Of a stretch of DNA of 57,684 bases, positions 1 to 8,797 are shown in pieces. A model generated the notes under the pieces. The model did not search any database. It saw only the letters and a program-made list of their open reading frames with translations, and had not been told where the DNA came from. Position numbers and translations under genes: made by a program. Within the stretch, counting starts at the first letter, position 1. Every line of letters begins with the position of its first letter. The stretch is from an uncultured Collinsella sp. (GTDB taxonomy: Bacteria; Actinomycetota; Coriobacteriia; Coriobacteriales; Coriobacteriaceae): positions 1 through 57,684 of the forward strand of contig CABVAO010000005.1 in NCBI GenBank assembly GCA_902496335.1. Direction: 5' to 3'.

Positions 1-2
1 CG

Positions 3-563
3 TTCCCGCCGCTTGAAGAGCCCGTCGTGAAGCGCGTCATCCACACCACTGCCGACTTCTCGTACGCCGATTCCCTCGTATTCACCCATGACGCCGCGCA
101 CTGTGCTCTCGACGCACTGCGCGCAGGGGCCACGGTGCTCACCGATACGAATATGGCGCTCGCAGGCATAAGCAAGCCCGCGCTCGCGAAGCTCGGCTGC
201 AAGGCCGTGTGCTACATGGCCGACCCTGATGTCGCCGCGGCTGCGCGCGCCGCGGGCACGACTCGCGCCGTTGCGAGCATGGACAAAGCTTGCGGCATCG
301 AGGGTCCGCTCATCATGGCCGTCGGTAACGCCCCCACAGCACTTCTGCGCCTCGCCGAGCTCATGGACGCGGGGAAGATCGCGCCCGCGCTCGTCGTAGG
401 GGTGCCGGTCGGGTTTGTGAACGTGGTCGAGGCGAAAGAGGAGCTACTCGCGCGACGCGTGCCGGCCATCGTCGCGAGGGGTCGCAAGGGCGGCTCGACC
501 GTGGCGGCCGCCATTATGAACGCGCTTCTCTACCAGATCACGCGCCCAGGCGGCCCGAAGTGA
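3..563 (+). CDS. cbiC: Precorrin-8X methylmutase (5' end outside window)
   Basis: Catalyses the methyl shift that turns precorrin-8X (or the cobalt form) into hydrogenobyrinate/cobyrinate in corrin ring synthesis, in the cytosol. The open frame runs back to the window edge without a stop. The GTG at 27 lies inside the conserved run VVKRVIHTTADFSYAD, so the true start is upstream of the window; about 187 codons are visible against roughly 210 in the family. The conserved GVPVGFVNVVEAKEEL and GRKGGSTVAAAIMNALL segments are present. The last four bases (GTGA) overlap the next gene, a sign of translational coupling within a cobalamin operon that continues to the left. Family assignment is from recognisable conserved blocks. 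Confidence 0.88.
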   Translation, partial: FPPLEEPVVKRVIHTTADFSYADSLVFTHDAAHCALDALRAGATVLTDTNMALAGISKPALAKLGCKAVCYMADPDVAAAARAAGTTRAVASMDKACGIEGPLIMAVGNAPTALLRLAELMDAGKIAPALVVGVPVGFVNVVEAKEELLARRVPAIVARGRKGGSTVAAAIMNALLYQITRPGGPK

Positions 564-1333
564 CGGCGCCCGCATCCGCGCCGGCGCTGCGCATCTTCGC
601 CGGCACCACCGAGGGCCGCCTTCTGTGTGAATGGGCGAGCGGGGCGGGCATCCCCGCCCGTGCCTACGCGGCAACCGAGTACGGAGGTGAGCTTTTGGGC
701 GAGCTTCCGGGCATCGAGGTGCATGCGGGCAGGCTCGACGAGGCCGACATGGAGCGCGAGCTTTCCGGCGCGTGCATCGTCGTCGACGCCACGCATCCCT
801 TCGCTACGCTCGCAAGCGGCAACATCCGGGCCGCTTCGCTCGCCGTGGGTGCACGATGCCTGCGCCTTGCGCGCCCGGTCGAGGCGCTGCCCAAAGGCGT
901 CGTCTCGGTCGCGTCGATCGCCTGCGCGGCGCGCTTTCTCTCCGAGAACCCGGGTCGCGCGCTTCTCACGACGGGGAGCAAGGAGCTTGCTCCCTACACG
1001 CGCGTCGCCGATTTCGCCGACCGCTTCTTCGTGCGTGTGCTCCCGCTGCCCGGTGCTATAACGAAGTGCATCGACGCGGGGTTTTCGCCGTCGCACGTCA
1101 TCGGCATGCAGGGGCCCTTCACCCGCGAGCTCAACGAGGCGATGCTTCGGCAGGTGGGCGCCCAGTGGCTTGTGACCAAGGACTCGGGAACCGTAGGCGG
1201 CACGGCCGAGAAGATCGCCTCCGCGCACGACGTGGGAGCGCGCTGTATCGTGGTCGCCCGTCCCGCCGAGGGAGGCGGGGCCCTTTCGCTTCGGGAAGTG
1301 AAAGACGCGCTCTTACGGGAGTTCGCGCGCTAG
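560..1333 (+). CDS. cobK: Precorrin-6A reductase
   Basis: NAD(P)H-dependent reductase of the corrin ring (CobK/CbiJ family), acting just before the CbiC step in the pathway. The 257-residue length is normal. The N-terminal nucleotide-binding signature FAGTTEGR is visible at about residues 13-20, followed by DATHPFA near residue 76 and LLTTGSKEL in the middle of the protein, all typical of the family. The GTG start at 560 overlaps the cbiC stop by four bases, so the two genes are probably translationally coupled. It is the last gene of the cobalamin cluster seen here; degraded sequence follows. Whether it acts on the cobalt-containing (anaerobic) or cobalt-free substrate cannot be told from the sequence alone. 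Confidence 0.88.
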   Translation: MTAPASAPALRIFAGTTEGRLLCEWASGAGIPARAYAATEYGGELLGELPGIEVHAGRLDEADMERELSGACIVVDATHPFATLASGNIRAASLAVGARCLRLARPVEALPKGVVSVASIACAARFLSENPGRALLTTGSKELAPYTRVADFADRFFVRVLPLPGAITKCIDAGFSPSHVIGMQGPFTRELNEAMLRQVGAQWLVTKDSGTVGGTAEKIASAHDVGARCIVVARPAEGGGALSLREVKDALLREFAR

Positions 1334-1361
1334 GCGCTCGCCGCGCATGCGTGCCCTCCCG

Positions 1362-1454
1362 CCTGCGAGGAGGAGCGCCCCGAGCAAGCTCGAACCGTAC
1401 AAGACCGTCATCCGCCAATAGCTCGAGGACGACGCCCGGAACTGGCGCAAGCAG
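1362..1454 (+). pseudogene. IS21-type transposase remnant
   Basis: Translating this frame gives PARRSAPSKLEPYKTVIRQ, then a stop, then LEDDARNWRKQ. This resembles the N-terminal part of IstA transposases, where an SKLxPYKxxI...LEED...RKQ block precedes the integrase core. Only about 30 codons remain and an in-frame TAG interrupts them, so this is a scar of an old insertion. The match is by eye. Confidence 0.4.
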
Positions 1455-1463
1455 CCCTTCAAT

Positions 1464-1532
1464 AAGTTGCGGTGAAATAGTGTTTGTTTTTGCTGCTAGA
1501 TAGCACATTCAGTCCCTAATTCACCGCAACTT
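1464..1532. repeat. Palindromic intergenic repeat, family A copy 1
   Basis: The left arm AAGTTGCGGTGAAATA pairs with the right arm TTCACCGCAACTT. About 40 bases lie between them and include CAGTCC just before the right arm. The same arms, spacing and internal CAGTCC recur at 17573-17640, so this is a dispersed element rather than a gene-specific terminator. It sits between the convergent cobK and ABC permease genes and could also help stop transcription. Confidence 0.7.
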
Positions 1533-1544
1533 GTTGGTGGTGGC

Positions 1545-2759
1545 TTACTGGTAGCGTAGGCACTCCACCGGGTCGAGCTTTGCCGCGCGTCGAGCGGGAT
1601 AGAAGCCAAAGATTACGCCGATGCCGACCGATACGGCGAACGCGATCAACACTGTCGTAATGGAGAAGCTTGGCGTGATCGTCCCGGTAGCTCCAAACTC
1701 GCTCATGATACCCGAGCTTGCGGCAAAGAATGTGAGTCCCCATGCCAGCAGATAGCCAATCAGGACACCCAATAGTCCGCCGGTGACGCACAGCGCCGAG
1801 GACTCGGCCAAAAACTGCGCGGTGATATCGCGACGACTGGCGCCCAGAGCACGGCGGATGCCGATCTCGCGGATGCGTTCAGATACGTTGGTGAGCATCA
1901 TATTCATAATGCCGATACCGCCGACAAGCAGCGAGATGCTGGCGACAGCACCCATGATGAGCGAGAATGCGCCCATAAAGGAGTTGAGTGCATCGATAGC
2001 GCTTTTCATGGATGTTGCCGATACACTGTCGTACTCGTCCTCCTCCTCGATGCCCTTCATCGCGCGCACCTTGGACTCGATGGTTTTGCAGAGCTCATCC
2101 ATGTCCGTGCCCTCGGCGGCAAGTGCCGTCACGCTGGGGAATGAAGGATTCTCGTCGCCAAACAGTCCGGAGATAGTTTCGCGTGGCATATACAGCGTGA
2201 GCGAGCCCATGGAGTCGCTGCCGCCATCAATCACGCCTACAATCTGCACCTCGCCGTTGGACACCTTGATGGTTTTCCCCAGCGCATCCTGTTCGTTGCC
2301 GTAAAGCTGATCGGCGCCGTTGCGACTGATGAGCGCCACGCGAGAGCCTGATTGGGACTCGGCCTGGGAATAGGTGCGCCCCGCAACGAGCTTGCTGGCC
2401 CCCACGGCGTCGAGCATGTCGCTATCGACACCCTGTGCCATGACGGTATAGCTTTTATCGCCGGTCTTATACTCGGTATACGCGCTGTCGACAATGCCGA
2501 TCTGCGCTATCTGCGGCACCAGTTTTTGAAGCTTCTCGATGTCCGACTCGGTGAGTTCTTGCGACGAATAGATTTGCACCATGCGTGCCGCATTGAGGCC
2601 CAGGCTGTTGACCAGGCTGTTTTGGATACCGCCGATGAGCGAAGTCATGGCGATAACCGAGGCGATGCCGATGACAATGCCCAGGATGGTGAGCAGGCTG
2701 CGCCCCTTGTTGGCCTCGAGCGAGTGAAGGGCTTCCTGGATGAGATCGCGGGCGCTCAT
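1545..2759 (-). CDS. MacB-like ABC transporter permease (FtsX/DUF214)
   Basis: Membrane component of a MacB-type exporter, 404 residues. One membrane segment lies near residues 20-42 (LLTILGIVIGIASVIAMTSL). It is followed by a long extracytoplasmic MacB_PCD-type domain, then three C-terminal segments with the FtsX signature GGIGIMNMMLTNVSERIREIGIRRALGA. The gene overlaps the upstream ATPase gene by four bases. That ATPase gene abuts an HlyD/MacA adaptor gene, so the three form one operon for export or resistance; the substrate is unknown. The permease and ATPase are separate proteins here, whereas MacB of proteobacteria is a single fused chain. Confidence 0.9.
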   Translation of the reverse strand: MSARDLIQEALHSLEANKGRSLLTILGIVIGIASVIAMTSLIGGIQNSLVNSLGLNAARMVQIYSSQELTESDIEKLQKLVPQIAQIGIVDSAYTEYKTGDKSYTVMAQGVDSDMLDAVGASKLVAGRTYSQAESQSGSRVALISRNGADQLYGNEQDALGKTIKVSNGEVQIVGVIDGGSDSMGSLTLYMPRETISGLFGDENPSFPSVTALAAEGTDMDELCKTIESKVRAMKGIEEEDEYDSVSATSMKSAIDALNSFMGAFSLIMGAVASISLLVGGIGIMNMMLTNVSERIREIGIRRALGASRRDITAQFLAESSALCVTGGLLGVLIGYLLAWGLTFFAASSGIMSEFGATGTITPSFSITTVLIAFAVSVGIGVIFGFYPARRAAKLDPVECLRYQ

Positions 2760-3529
2760 GCCATCTCTCCTTTCGGCGGGTTGGCGGAGGCGGAAATCAT
2801 GGGCAGGCTATCTACGGCGCTGCGCAGGGTCCGCGGTGCATGTGGAATATACGCGCCGTCGTGAATGCGACCGTCGCGAATGGTCATGGCACGGTCGGCC
2901 TCGGCGGCGATGCCGGGGTCGTGTGTGATGAGCACGATGGTTTTGTCGCGCTCCTGAAGTCTATGGAAGGTCTCCATTACAAGCGCTCCAGTGGCGGAGT
3001 CCAGGTTTCCCGTCGGCTCATCGGCCAGGATGATGGGCGGGTCATTGACAAGGGCGCGCGCGATGGCGACACGCTGCATCTGGCCGCCCGAGAGCTCGGA
3101 TATGCGGTGATCCCAGTGGTCGACCGGTAGCGTGACGGCCTGCAGCGCGTGCACGGCGCGCATTTCGCGCTGGCTACGGGGCACATTGGTGTAGGCCAGC
3201 GGCAGCATGACGTTTTCGATAACCGACAGGCGCGGCAGCAGGTTGAAGCTCTGAAAGACAAAGCCAATGCTCAGGGCGCGAACTTCGGTGAGCTCGTCAT
3301 CATCGAGCTCGGCCACGTTGAGCCCTTGCAGGTAATAGTCGCCCGCCGTCGGCTTATCTAGGCAGCCTAGGATGTTCATGAGCGTTGATTTGCCCGAGCC
3401 CGAAGGGCCGGTAATGGCGACGAACTCGCCGGGATCTACCGCCAGGCTCACGTTGTGCAGGATGTGGGCGCAACCTGCCTCGCTCTCAAAGATGCGGTGC
3501 ACGTTGCGAATGTCGATGACGGGACGCAT
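2756..3529 (-). CDS. ABC transporter ATP-binding protein (MacB/LolD type)
   Basis: Cytosolic ATPase subunit of the exporter, 257 residues. Walker A is GPSGSGKST at about residues 40-48, the ABC signature is LSGGQMQR, and Walker B is IILADEPTGNLDS; the H-loop reads LITHD. The C-terminus extends about 30 residues beyond the usual LolD/MacB ATPase domain. The gene overlaps the permease by four bases and shares a single base with the upstream adaptor gene. Energy coupling to the FtsX-like permease is expected from family knowledge. Confidence 0.93.
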   Translation of the reverse strand: MRPVIDIRNVHRIFESEAGCAHILHNVSLAVDPGEFVAITGPSGSGKSTLMNILGCLDKPTAGDYYLQGLNVAELDDDELTEVRALSIGFVFQSFNLLPRLSVIENVMLPLAYTNVPRSQREMRAVHALQAVTLPVDHWDHRISELSGGQMQRVAIARALVNDPPIILADEPTGNLDSATGALVMETFHRLQERDKTIVLITHDPGIAAEADRAMTIRDGRIHDGAYIPHAPRTLRSAVDSLPMISASANPPKGEMA

Positions 3530-4965
3530 TACATGCCCTCGTCGGCAGACATACTGCCCGAATTCGCGTTGTAGCCGCCGTCAGTCGTTGCGTCCGCTCC
3601 GGTGTCCATGACGAGGGTGTCGCCGTCGCGCAGCTTGGTAACCGGCACGTTGGGATTGATCTCGTTGCCCTGGTCGTCGCGCTTGACCTGTGTCTTGCCG
3701 ACTACGGCTTCGTTGTCGTTTTGCGTCACGACGGTCACCTTCACGCGACGGGTTTGCTTGCCCTCGTCATCAGTCGCCACGTTGACGTAATAGTGTTCGC
3801 CGTCTTCGGTCATGAGCGCCATCGTCGGCACCATCACCACGTCGTCGAGCTGCTCGGTCACCACCGAGACCTCGGCCGTCATGCCCGGCTTCAGGCGCGC
3901 GTCGGGCGCCTCGATGAGAATGTCGACGTTAAAGGTCACGCTGCCGCCGCCACCGTTGGCGGCGTCGGAGTTTGCCACCGACGCGATAGCCGTGACGGTG
4001 CCCTGGCTCACGATATCGGGAAACGCGGGATACGTGACGTTGGCGCTCTGCCCAACGGCGATCTTGGCGATGTCCTTTTCGCCCACCTGCACGGTCACCT
4101 TCATCTTAGATAGGTCGGCGATCTGCATGCACTGCTTGCCGCCGCTCGTATCGCTTTCGCCCATGATCATGCCGCCTGTAACCGTGGCGCCCACTTTGGC
4201 ATTGAGCTCCACGATGCTACCCGAGCTCGGGGCCGTGACCGTGCGACTGGAGGCCTTGGCGTTCGCCTGGTCGAGGTTTGCCTGGGCTGATGCGAGGCTG
4301 CGCTGCGCGGCCGATACGGCGTTCGTGTCCACTGATGCGGCGGAGACGCCAGCCGCTGCGGAAGCTCCCTCGACGTCCGTCGTTGGGGTGGCCTGCGCAG
4401 CAGCTGCGGCTTTCTGCGCGTTGGCGAGGTCTTCTTGAGCGGCAGCAACTGCACGCTGCGCCTCGGCAACGTTGCGATCGAGCTCGTCGTTTTTAATGGT
4501 CATAAGCACGTCGCCCTCGTTGATGGATTGGCCTGCCTGCACGTTGATAGAATCGACCGTGCCGTCGACAGAAGGGGAGACCACTGAGGACGAAATGGGT
4601 TTGAGCTGGCCTTTCGCCTCGACCGTTGTGGTAAACGTACCCTCGGTCACTATGTCGGTCACAGGACCGCTAGCGCCCTGTGGCTGCACATTGATAACAA
4701 GGGTTGCAACAATGGCAATGAGCGCGACGGCACCCACGACGCCGGCGGCAATACCGCGACGAATCAGCTTTTTGCGTCGGCGTTCGGCACGCTTTGCCTT
4801 GAGCTTGGCATATGCCTCTTCATCGGAAATCTCGGCCGTATCGTTCGCGCGTCCGCTCTGCTTGTCGGCATGTACGTTTGTAATCAGAGGAAACGTTTCG
4901 GTGGCACCTTCGGGCGTGCGCTCGGTATCATCTGGGCCCGGGGTGATCGTGGGGACATTCGGCAT
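3529..4965 (-). CDS. HlyD/MacA-family adaptor protein
   Basis: Membrane-anchored adaptor of the MacAB-like exporter, 478 residues. The start is the ATG at 4965 because AAGGAG lies about eight bases before it; a longer frame exists upstream but has no ribosome site. A charged cytoplasmic N-terminus of about 70 residues precedes one membrane segment (GIAAGVVGAVALIAIVATLV). The lipoyl/hairpin domain follows, with an Ala- and Gln-rich coiled coil (VAEAQRAVAAAQEDLANAQK). The beta-barrel part and a short, disordered Gly/Ser tail come last. Gram-positive adaptors of this type link the permease to the cell surface. First gene of the operon with the ATPase and permease. Confidence 0.85.
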   Translation of the reverse strand: MPNVPTITPGPDDTERTPEGATETFPLITNVHADKQSGRANDTAEISDEEAYAKLKAKRAERRRKKLIRRGIAAGVVGAVALIAIVATLVINVQPQGASGPVTDIVTEGTFTTTVEAKGQLKPISSSVVSPSVDGTVDSINVQAGQSINEGDVLMTIKNDELDRNVAEAQRAVAAAQEDLANAQKAAAAAQATPTTDVEGASAAAGVSAASVDTNAVSAAQRSLASAQANLDQANAKASSRTVTAPSSGSIVELNAKVGATVTGGMIMGESDTSGGKQCMQIADLSKMKVTVQVGEKDIAKIAVGQSANVTYPAFPDIVSQGTVTAIASVANSDAANGGGGSVTFNVDILIEAPDARLKPGMTAEVSVVTEQLDDVVMVPTMALMTEDGEHYYVNVATDDEGKQTRRVKVTVVTQNDNEAVVGKTQVKRDDQGNEINPNVPVTKLRDGDTLVMDTGADATTDGGYNANSGSMSADEGM

Positions 4966-4999
4966 AGCGTCTCCTTTATAGAAAGAACCTCGATAATTA

Positions 5000-5029
5000 T
5001 ATGCGCCCACCGGTTGGGGCGGGCGCATA
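5000..5029 (-). terminator. Rho-independent terminator after the L,D-transpeptidase gene
   Basis: Arms TATGCGCCC and GGGCGCATA flank a 12-base loop. On the minus strand an A/T-rich tract follows. The site lies between the transpeptidase stop and the adaptor gene start, and the same A/T tract could hold the -10 element of the ABC operon. Confidence 0.6.
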
Positions 5030-5097
5030 GGACGGTTTCTTTCGGAACTGTTAGATTGGTCGCAGCGGTTCCACGTTGTAGGAATGCGCGCGTTGCA

Positions 5098-6831
5098 CTA
5101 CGAGTGGACAACCACGCACAGGCCGACTTTGATGCAATCGTGCAGTGCCTTGGCGTCGGCCAGGCGCAGGTTGATGCAACCGTGGCTGCCGCACCACTTG
5201 TACGACTCGGCGTTATCGAAGCTCTTGTCGTTTTGCCAGGTGGCGTCGTGGAAGCCGATCATGTTGCCCTCAAACGGCATCCAGTAGCTCACCGGGCTCT
5301 CATATTTGGGTTTACCGGTCTCGGGGTCCTTGGCTCCGATCAGGGTGCTGCCGCCGTCGTTGCTGTTGATTTGCCACACACCCTCGGGGGTGGCGTCTTC
5401 GCCCGGTTTGCCGGAAATAAAGTTGGCCTCCCACACGATATTACCGCTCTCGTCATAGTAGCGCGCGTGCTGCTCGGACAGGTCGACGTCGATATACGCC
5501 TTCCAGTCGGGCTCTCCCTTTGCGGTAAAGGTGTCGGCCTTCTTGGAGTACTTGATCTCGATCTCGCCGGTCTGCTTGTTGTTAATGGCGTCCTCGACCT
5601 GCTTGGCGAGCGAGCTGCTGTCGATGGACCAACCAAAGTCGCCGCCTTCGACGGCGCACTGCTTGCCATCGGCGCGCGTCCACCAGCGAGTGGAGCCCAC
5701 GGTAATAAAGCCGTTGGCGAGTTCGGCTGCCCAGTTGCTGATCTGCGACGTATCGAGCGTTGGGTTGGCGGGATCGGCAAAGCTGATCCACTGCAATACG
5801 GAGCTGCCATCAACCTTGCCGGCATCCTCGCCGTTGAGCTTGAGGGTCACGTTGACGCCCAGAAAGTTGTTGGCGGCATCGCATGCGGCCTGAATCTGAT
5901 CATCGGTCAGCGTTCCATTGAGCGGCTCATAGGCATCGTTTCCGAGCTTGGAAAGATCTACGGACTCGGCCAGCGAGGCAAGCTCGAGCTCGGCATACTT
6001 AATGACATGCTCGCGGTTGAGTTTTTCGTTGGAGCGCGCCTTCTCGACGGTAAACTTGCCGGCCTGCTCGTCATAGGAGCTATTGGCCTCGAACGTGCCC
6101 GAACGGCCCTCGTTAAACTCGTTGATGGCGGCGCCCAGATCCTTCTCAAACTTCTTTTGGTCAAAGGTGTCGGAGAGCATGGACAGGTCGACGTCTTGAT
6201 CAAGATCGACTTCGTTGGAGGTAGCGGTTGTTTTGGTCTTGCCGCTTAAGGATTCCACAAGGCGGACCGGCCAAATAAAGGCTTCGTTGTGGTTGATGAT
6301 CTCTTTTGCGGCAGCTTCGCCATCGACGATGGGTTCATCGGACTCGGGCTGATAGGTCCAGCTAAAGTCATCGCCTGTCACGGCGAGCTTATAGTGCTTC
6401 CATGCCGAATTGACCTTGGTGGCGGCAGACGAAGCGTTGGAGAACGAGACGTCGACGCCGGCGATGGTGGTGTTGGGGTAGGCTACCTGCGAAAATGCTA
6501 CGACGCCTACGATATAGACAATGACGATTAGACCCAGGACGACAAAGAGCGTCGTCTTTTTGCCCGACTTATTGTTCTCGGCGGGTTTGCGCGCGGGGCC
6601 ACGATCGCCTCGAGCGTGCGTGTGGGGCTGCTTGGGCGCATTGCCGTTTGCCTGGCGCTGCTGACGTTGTTGACGCTGCTGTCGCTGTTGGTTCGGGCGT
6701 TGGGAAGCGTTTGCTGCACTACGCTGCTGACCGTGGCTCGGCGCGATAGGACGCGGCGACTGAACGCCGCCGGTGTGCCTGCTCGGCTGCTGCGGATCGG
6801 GAATCAGTTGAGTTCGATCGTTTTGCGACAT
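5098..6831 (-). CDS. L,D-transpeptidase (YkuD) with peptidoglycan-binding domain
   Basis: Cell-wall enzyme that makes 3-3 peptide cross-links or attaches proteins to peptidoglycan. The C-terminal YkuD domain carries the catalytic motif SHGCINLR about 30 residues from the end, with the conserved GFHDA block before it. The middle of the protein looks like the YkuD-associated peptidoglycan-binding domain (PG_binding_4). One membrane segment (TTLFVVLGLIVIVYIVGVVAF) near residues 90-112 anchors it after a disordered N-terminus with a QQRQQRQQR repeat. The ATG at 6831 is preferred to the one at 6840 because GAAGGA lies 10 bases before it and only one base before the other. It is transcribed alone, with a terminator at 5000-5029. 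Confidence 0.9.
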   Translation of the reverse strand: MSQNDRTQLIPDPQQPSRHTGGVQSPRPIAPSHGQQRSAANASQRPNQQRQQRQQRQQRQANGNAPKQPHTHARGDRGPARKPAENNKSGKKTTLFVVLGLIVIVYIVGVVAFSQVAYPNTTIAGVDVSFSNASSAATKVNSAWKHYKLAVTGDDFSWTYQPESDEPIVDGEAAAKEIINHNEAFIWPVRLVESLSGKTKTTATSNEVDLDQDVDLSMLSDTFDQKKFEKDLGAAINEFNEGRSGTFEANSSYDEQAGKFTVEKARSNEKLNREHVIKYAELELASLAESVDLSKLGNDAYEPLNGTLTDDQIQAACDAANNFLGVNVTLKLNGEDAGKVDGSSVLQWISFADPANPTLDTSQISNWAAELANGFITVGSTRWWTRADGKQCAVEGGDFGWSIDSSSLAKQVEDAINNKQTGEIEIKYSKKADTFTAKGEPDWKAYIDVDLSEQHARYYDESGNIVWEANFISGKPGEDATPEGVWQINSNDGGSTLIGAKDPETGKPKYESPVSYWMPFEGNMIGFHDATWQNDKSFDNAESYKWCGSHGCINLRLADAKALHDCIKVGLCVVVHS

Positions 6832-6888
6832 CGTATGCATATCCTTCGATTTTCGCCTTGCGGTTCATCGTGTTTTTACTGGGCTTGC

Positions 6889-6894
6889 ATTATA
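6889..6894 (-). promoter_or_regulatory. Probable -10 element of the L,D-transpeptidase gene
   Basis: A perfect TATAAT on the minus strand lies about 60 bases before the chosen start. No convincing -35 box is seen at the usual spacing. Confidence 0.3.
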
Positions 6895-6980
6895 GCGATT
6901 GCCCTGCTGTTTGTGGTACGGAAACGGTGGCATTCGAAAGAGCTGGGACAAATGTCCCACCTTTGAGTCGTTCTTAGTCG

Positions 6981-8588
6981 CTATCCGCACACCCCGCATT
7001 TTGCACAGGCCGAAAGTGCGGCCGGAGCCTGCGCGATGCCGCCCTTTGCCGTCTCGCGCAGCGTGGCTGGCAACGCGTGGCCCACCGAGAGCATTACATG
7101 TGCCATCTGGTCAAACGGCACCAAGCTCTTAATGCCTGCGAGGGCGAGTTGTGCCGAGCTAAAGGCCGCTGCTACGCCGATGGCGTTGCGGTTTTGGCAG
7201 GGCACCTCCACGAGGCCACCGACGGGGTCACAAACGAGGCCCAGCAGGTTACTCAGCGCGATGGAACTGGCGTCGAGCGCCTGCTCGGGCGTGCCGCCGA
7301 GCATCTGCACCAGCGCGGCGGCTGCCATGGCGGCGGCGCTTCCCACCTCGGCCTGGCATCCGCCCTCGGCGCCGGCGACGCAGGCGCTCGTGGTGAGGTT
7401 GAGGCCGATGGCGGCTGCGCAGTAGAGCGCGTCCATGACCTGCTCGTCGTCGAGCTGCAGGCGATCGGCGAGTGCAAGCACGCAGCCGGGCACAACACCC
7501 GCTGAGCCTGCCGTGGGGGCGGCGACGATCACGCCCATGGTGGCGGAGCGTTCGAGCACGGCCATCGCGCGGGCCACGGCATCGGTCTGAACGGGGCCCA
7601 TCAGGCTTGCGCTCAAATCGTTGCGGCCGGTGGCTTCGACAAGCTTGGCCTCGCCGCCGATAAGCCCGCCGAGCGAACGCTGCGGATTGGCGATGGGGGC
7701 CGTGGTCTCCTCGCGCATGACGTCGAGCACGCGGCGCATGGCAGCGACGGCGTGGGCCTCGCCGGTCAGACGCGCCTCGCGAACGGCCATGACGGCGCCG
7801 ATGCTGAGCCCCAGTTCCTCACACGCATCGAGCAACTGCTCGCCGTCGTCGAAGATTTCCTTGGCCGAGACGCCGGGGGAGAGCGACGAGGCAGAACCGG
7901 GGAGTTCGATAAACGTTGCGTAATCGACATTGTCGAGCTTGCGCAGCATGGGGACGACGGTGTCGTCGGGCGCGCCGTCGGTCTCAAAGACGGAGTAGGC
8001 CTGGCCGCCCACTTCGGTGCGGTAGGTGCGGCAGAAGGCGATGTTTACATGGGCGTAGGCGAGCAGGTTGGTGAGCGCGGCGAGTACACCGGGGACGTCC
8101 TTGTGCGCCACGAAGAGCGTGGAATACATGCCCGAGATGTCGACGCCGACGCCGTTAATGCGGCTGATGCGCATCTTGCCGCCGCCCAGGCTCTCGCCGC
8201 GGACCTGTGCCGTGGCGCCCGTGTCGTCGACCATGTCAATGTCGACGGTGTTGGGGTGGATGGACGCGTCGTCGCCCTTGATGTCAAAGTGATATTCGAG
8301 GCCCTGCTCGTGCGCGAGGTCGAAGGCCTGCTTGATGTTCTCGTCATCGGTATCAAGGCCTAGGATGCCCGCGACGAGCGCACGGTCGGTGCCGTGGCCG
8401 CGGTAGGTGTGGGCGAAGGAGTTCCACAGGCCAAAGGTGACTTTGGTGATGCGGCCTTCCAGCAGGCTGGCGGCAACTTGGGCGCAGCGCAGGGCGCCGG
8501 CGGTGTGCGATGAGCTGGGGCCGACCATGACGGGGCCCAAGATCTCGAATGCCGAGGTCGTTGCTAGTGTTTGCGGCTTGCCTGCCAT
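6981..8588 (-). CDS. sdaA: L-serine ammonia-lyase, single-chain iron-sulfur type
   Basis: Deaminates L-serine to pyruvate and ammonia with a [4Fe-4S] cluster; it gives anaerobes energy and nitrogen from serine. At 535 residues it is the fused form: a beta (SDH_beta) domain at the N-terminus (ILGPVMVGPSSSHTAGALR), an ACT-like middle part, and the alpha catalytic domain at the C-terminus. Cluster cysteines are visible in GGCQAEVG, LVCDPVGG and VPCQNRN. The C-terminus ends in CAKCGVCG, which may supply the tail cysteine known to cap the cluster in related enzymes. It is flanked by single-gene units on the same strand and appears monocistronic. Confidence 0.93.
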   Translation of the reverse strand: MAGKPQTLATTSAFEILGPVMVGPSSSHTAGALRCAQVAASLLEGRITKVTFGLWNSFAHTYRGHGTDRALVAGILGLDTDDENIKQAFDLAHEQGLEYHFDIKGDDASIHPNTVDIDMVDDTGATAQVRGESLGGGKMRISRINGVGVDISGMYSTLFVAHKDVPGVLAALTNLLAYAHVNIAFCRTYRTEVGGQAYSVFETDGAPDDTVVPMLRKLDNVDYATFIELPGSASSLSPGVSAKEIFDDGEQLLDACEELGLSIGAVMAVREARLTGEAHAVAAMRRVLDVMREETTAPIANPQRSLGGLIGGEAKLVEATGRNDLSASLMGPVQTDAVARAMAVLERSATMGVIVAAPTAGSAGVVPGCVLALADRLQLDDEQVMDALYCAAAIGLNLTTSACVAGAEGGCQAEVGSAAAMAAAALVQMLGGTPEQALDASSIALSNLLGLVCDPVGGLVEVPCQNRNAIGVAAAFSSAQLALAGIKSLVPFDQMAHVMLSVGHALPATLRETAKGGIAQAPAALSACAKCGVCG

Positions 8589-8724
8589 GGGTGCTCCTTA
8601 TCTATCCCGTCGTCCCGAGGGGCGGGGCATAAGGATACATGGTTGGAGTTGCTATACTGCAAAATTTATCGGCCTGTGACCTATTCCATGTCCCAGGTCG
8701 GCTCATCTTCACCGCCTTTAAATA

Positions 8725-8760
8725 AAAAAGAAGTACCGGTTGGGGCCGGTACTTCTTTTG
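8725..8760 (-). terminator. Terminator of metK
   Basis: AAAGAAGTACCGG and CCGGTACTTCTTT form a long perfect stem with a short loop. On the minus strand it is followed by a run of T residues, placing it about 40 bases after the metK stop. Confidence 0.85.
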
Positions 8761-8797
8761 GTGCGTTGTTAGTTTGGCTGTGGCTTTTCTCGTAACC

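Noticed and set aside
5098..6249. Long plus-strand frame opposite the L,D-transpeptidase gene
   Set aside because: It is antisense to a gene with clear catalytic motifs. High GC content leaves the opposite strand open, and its product has no family features.
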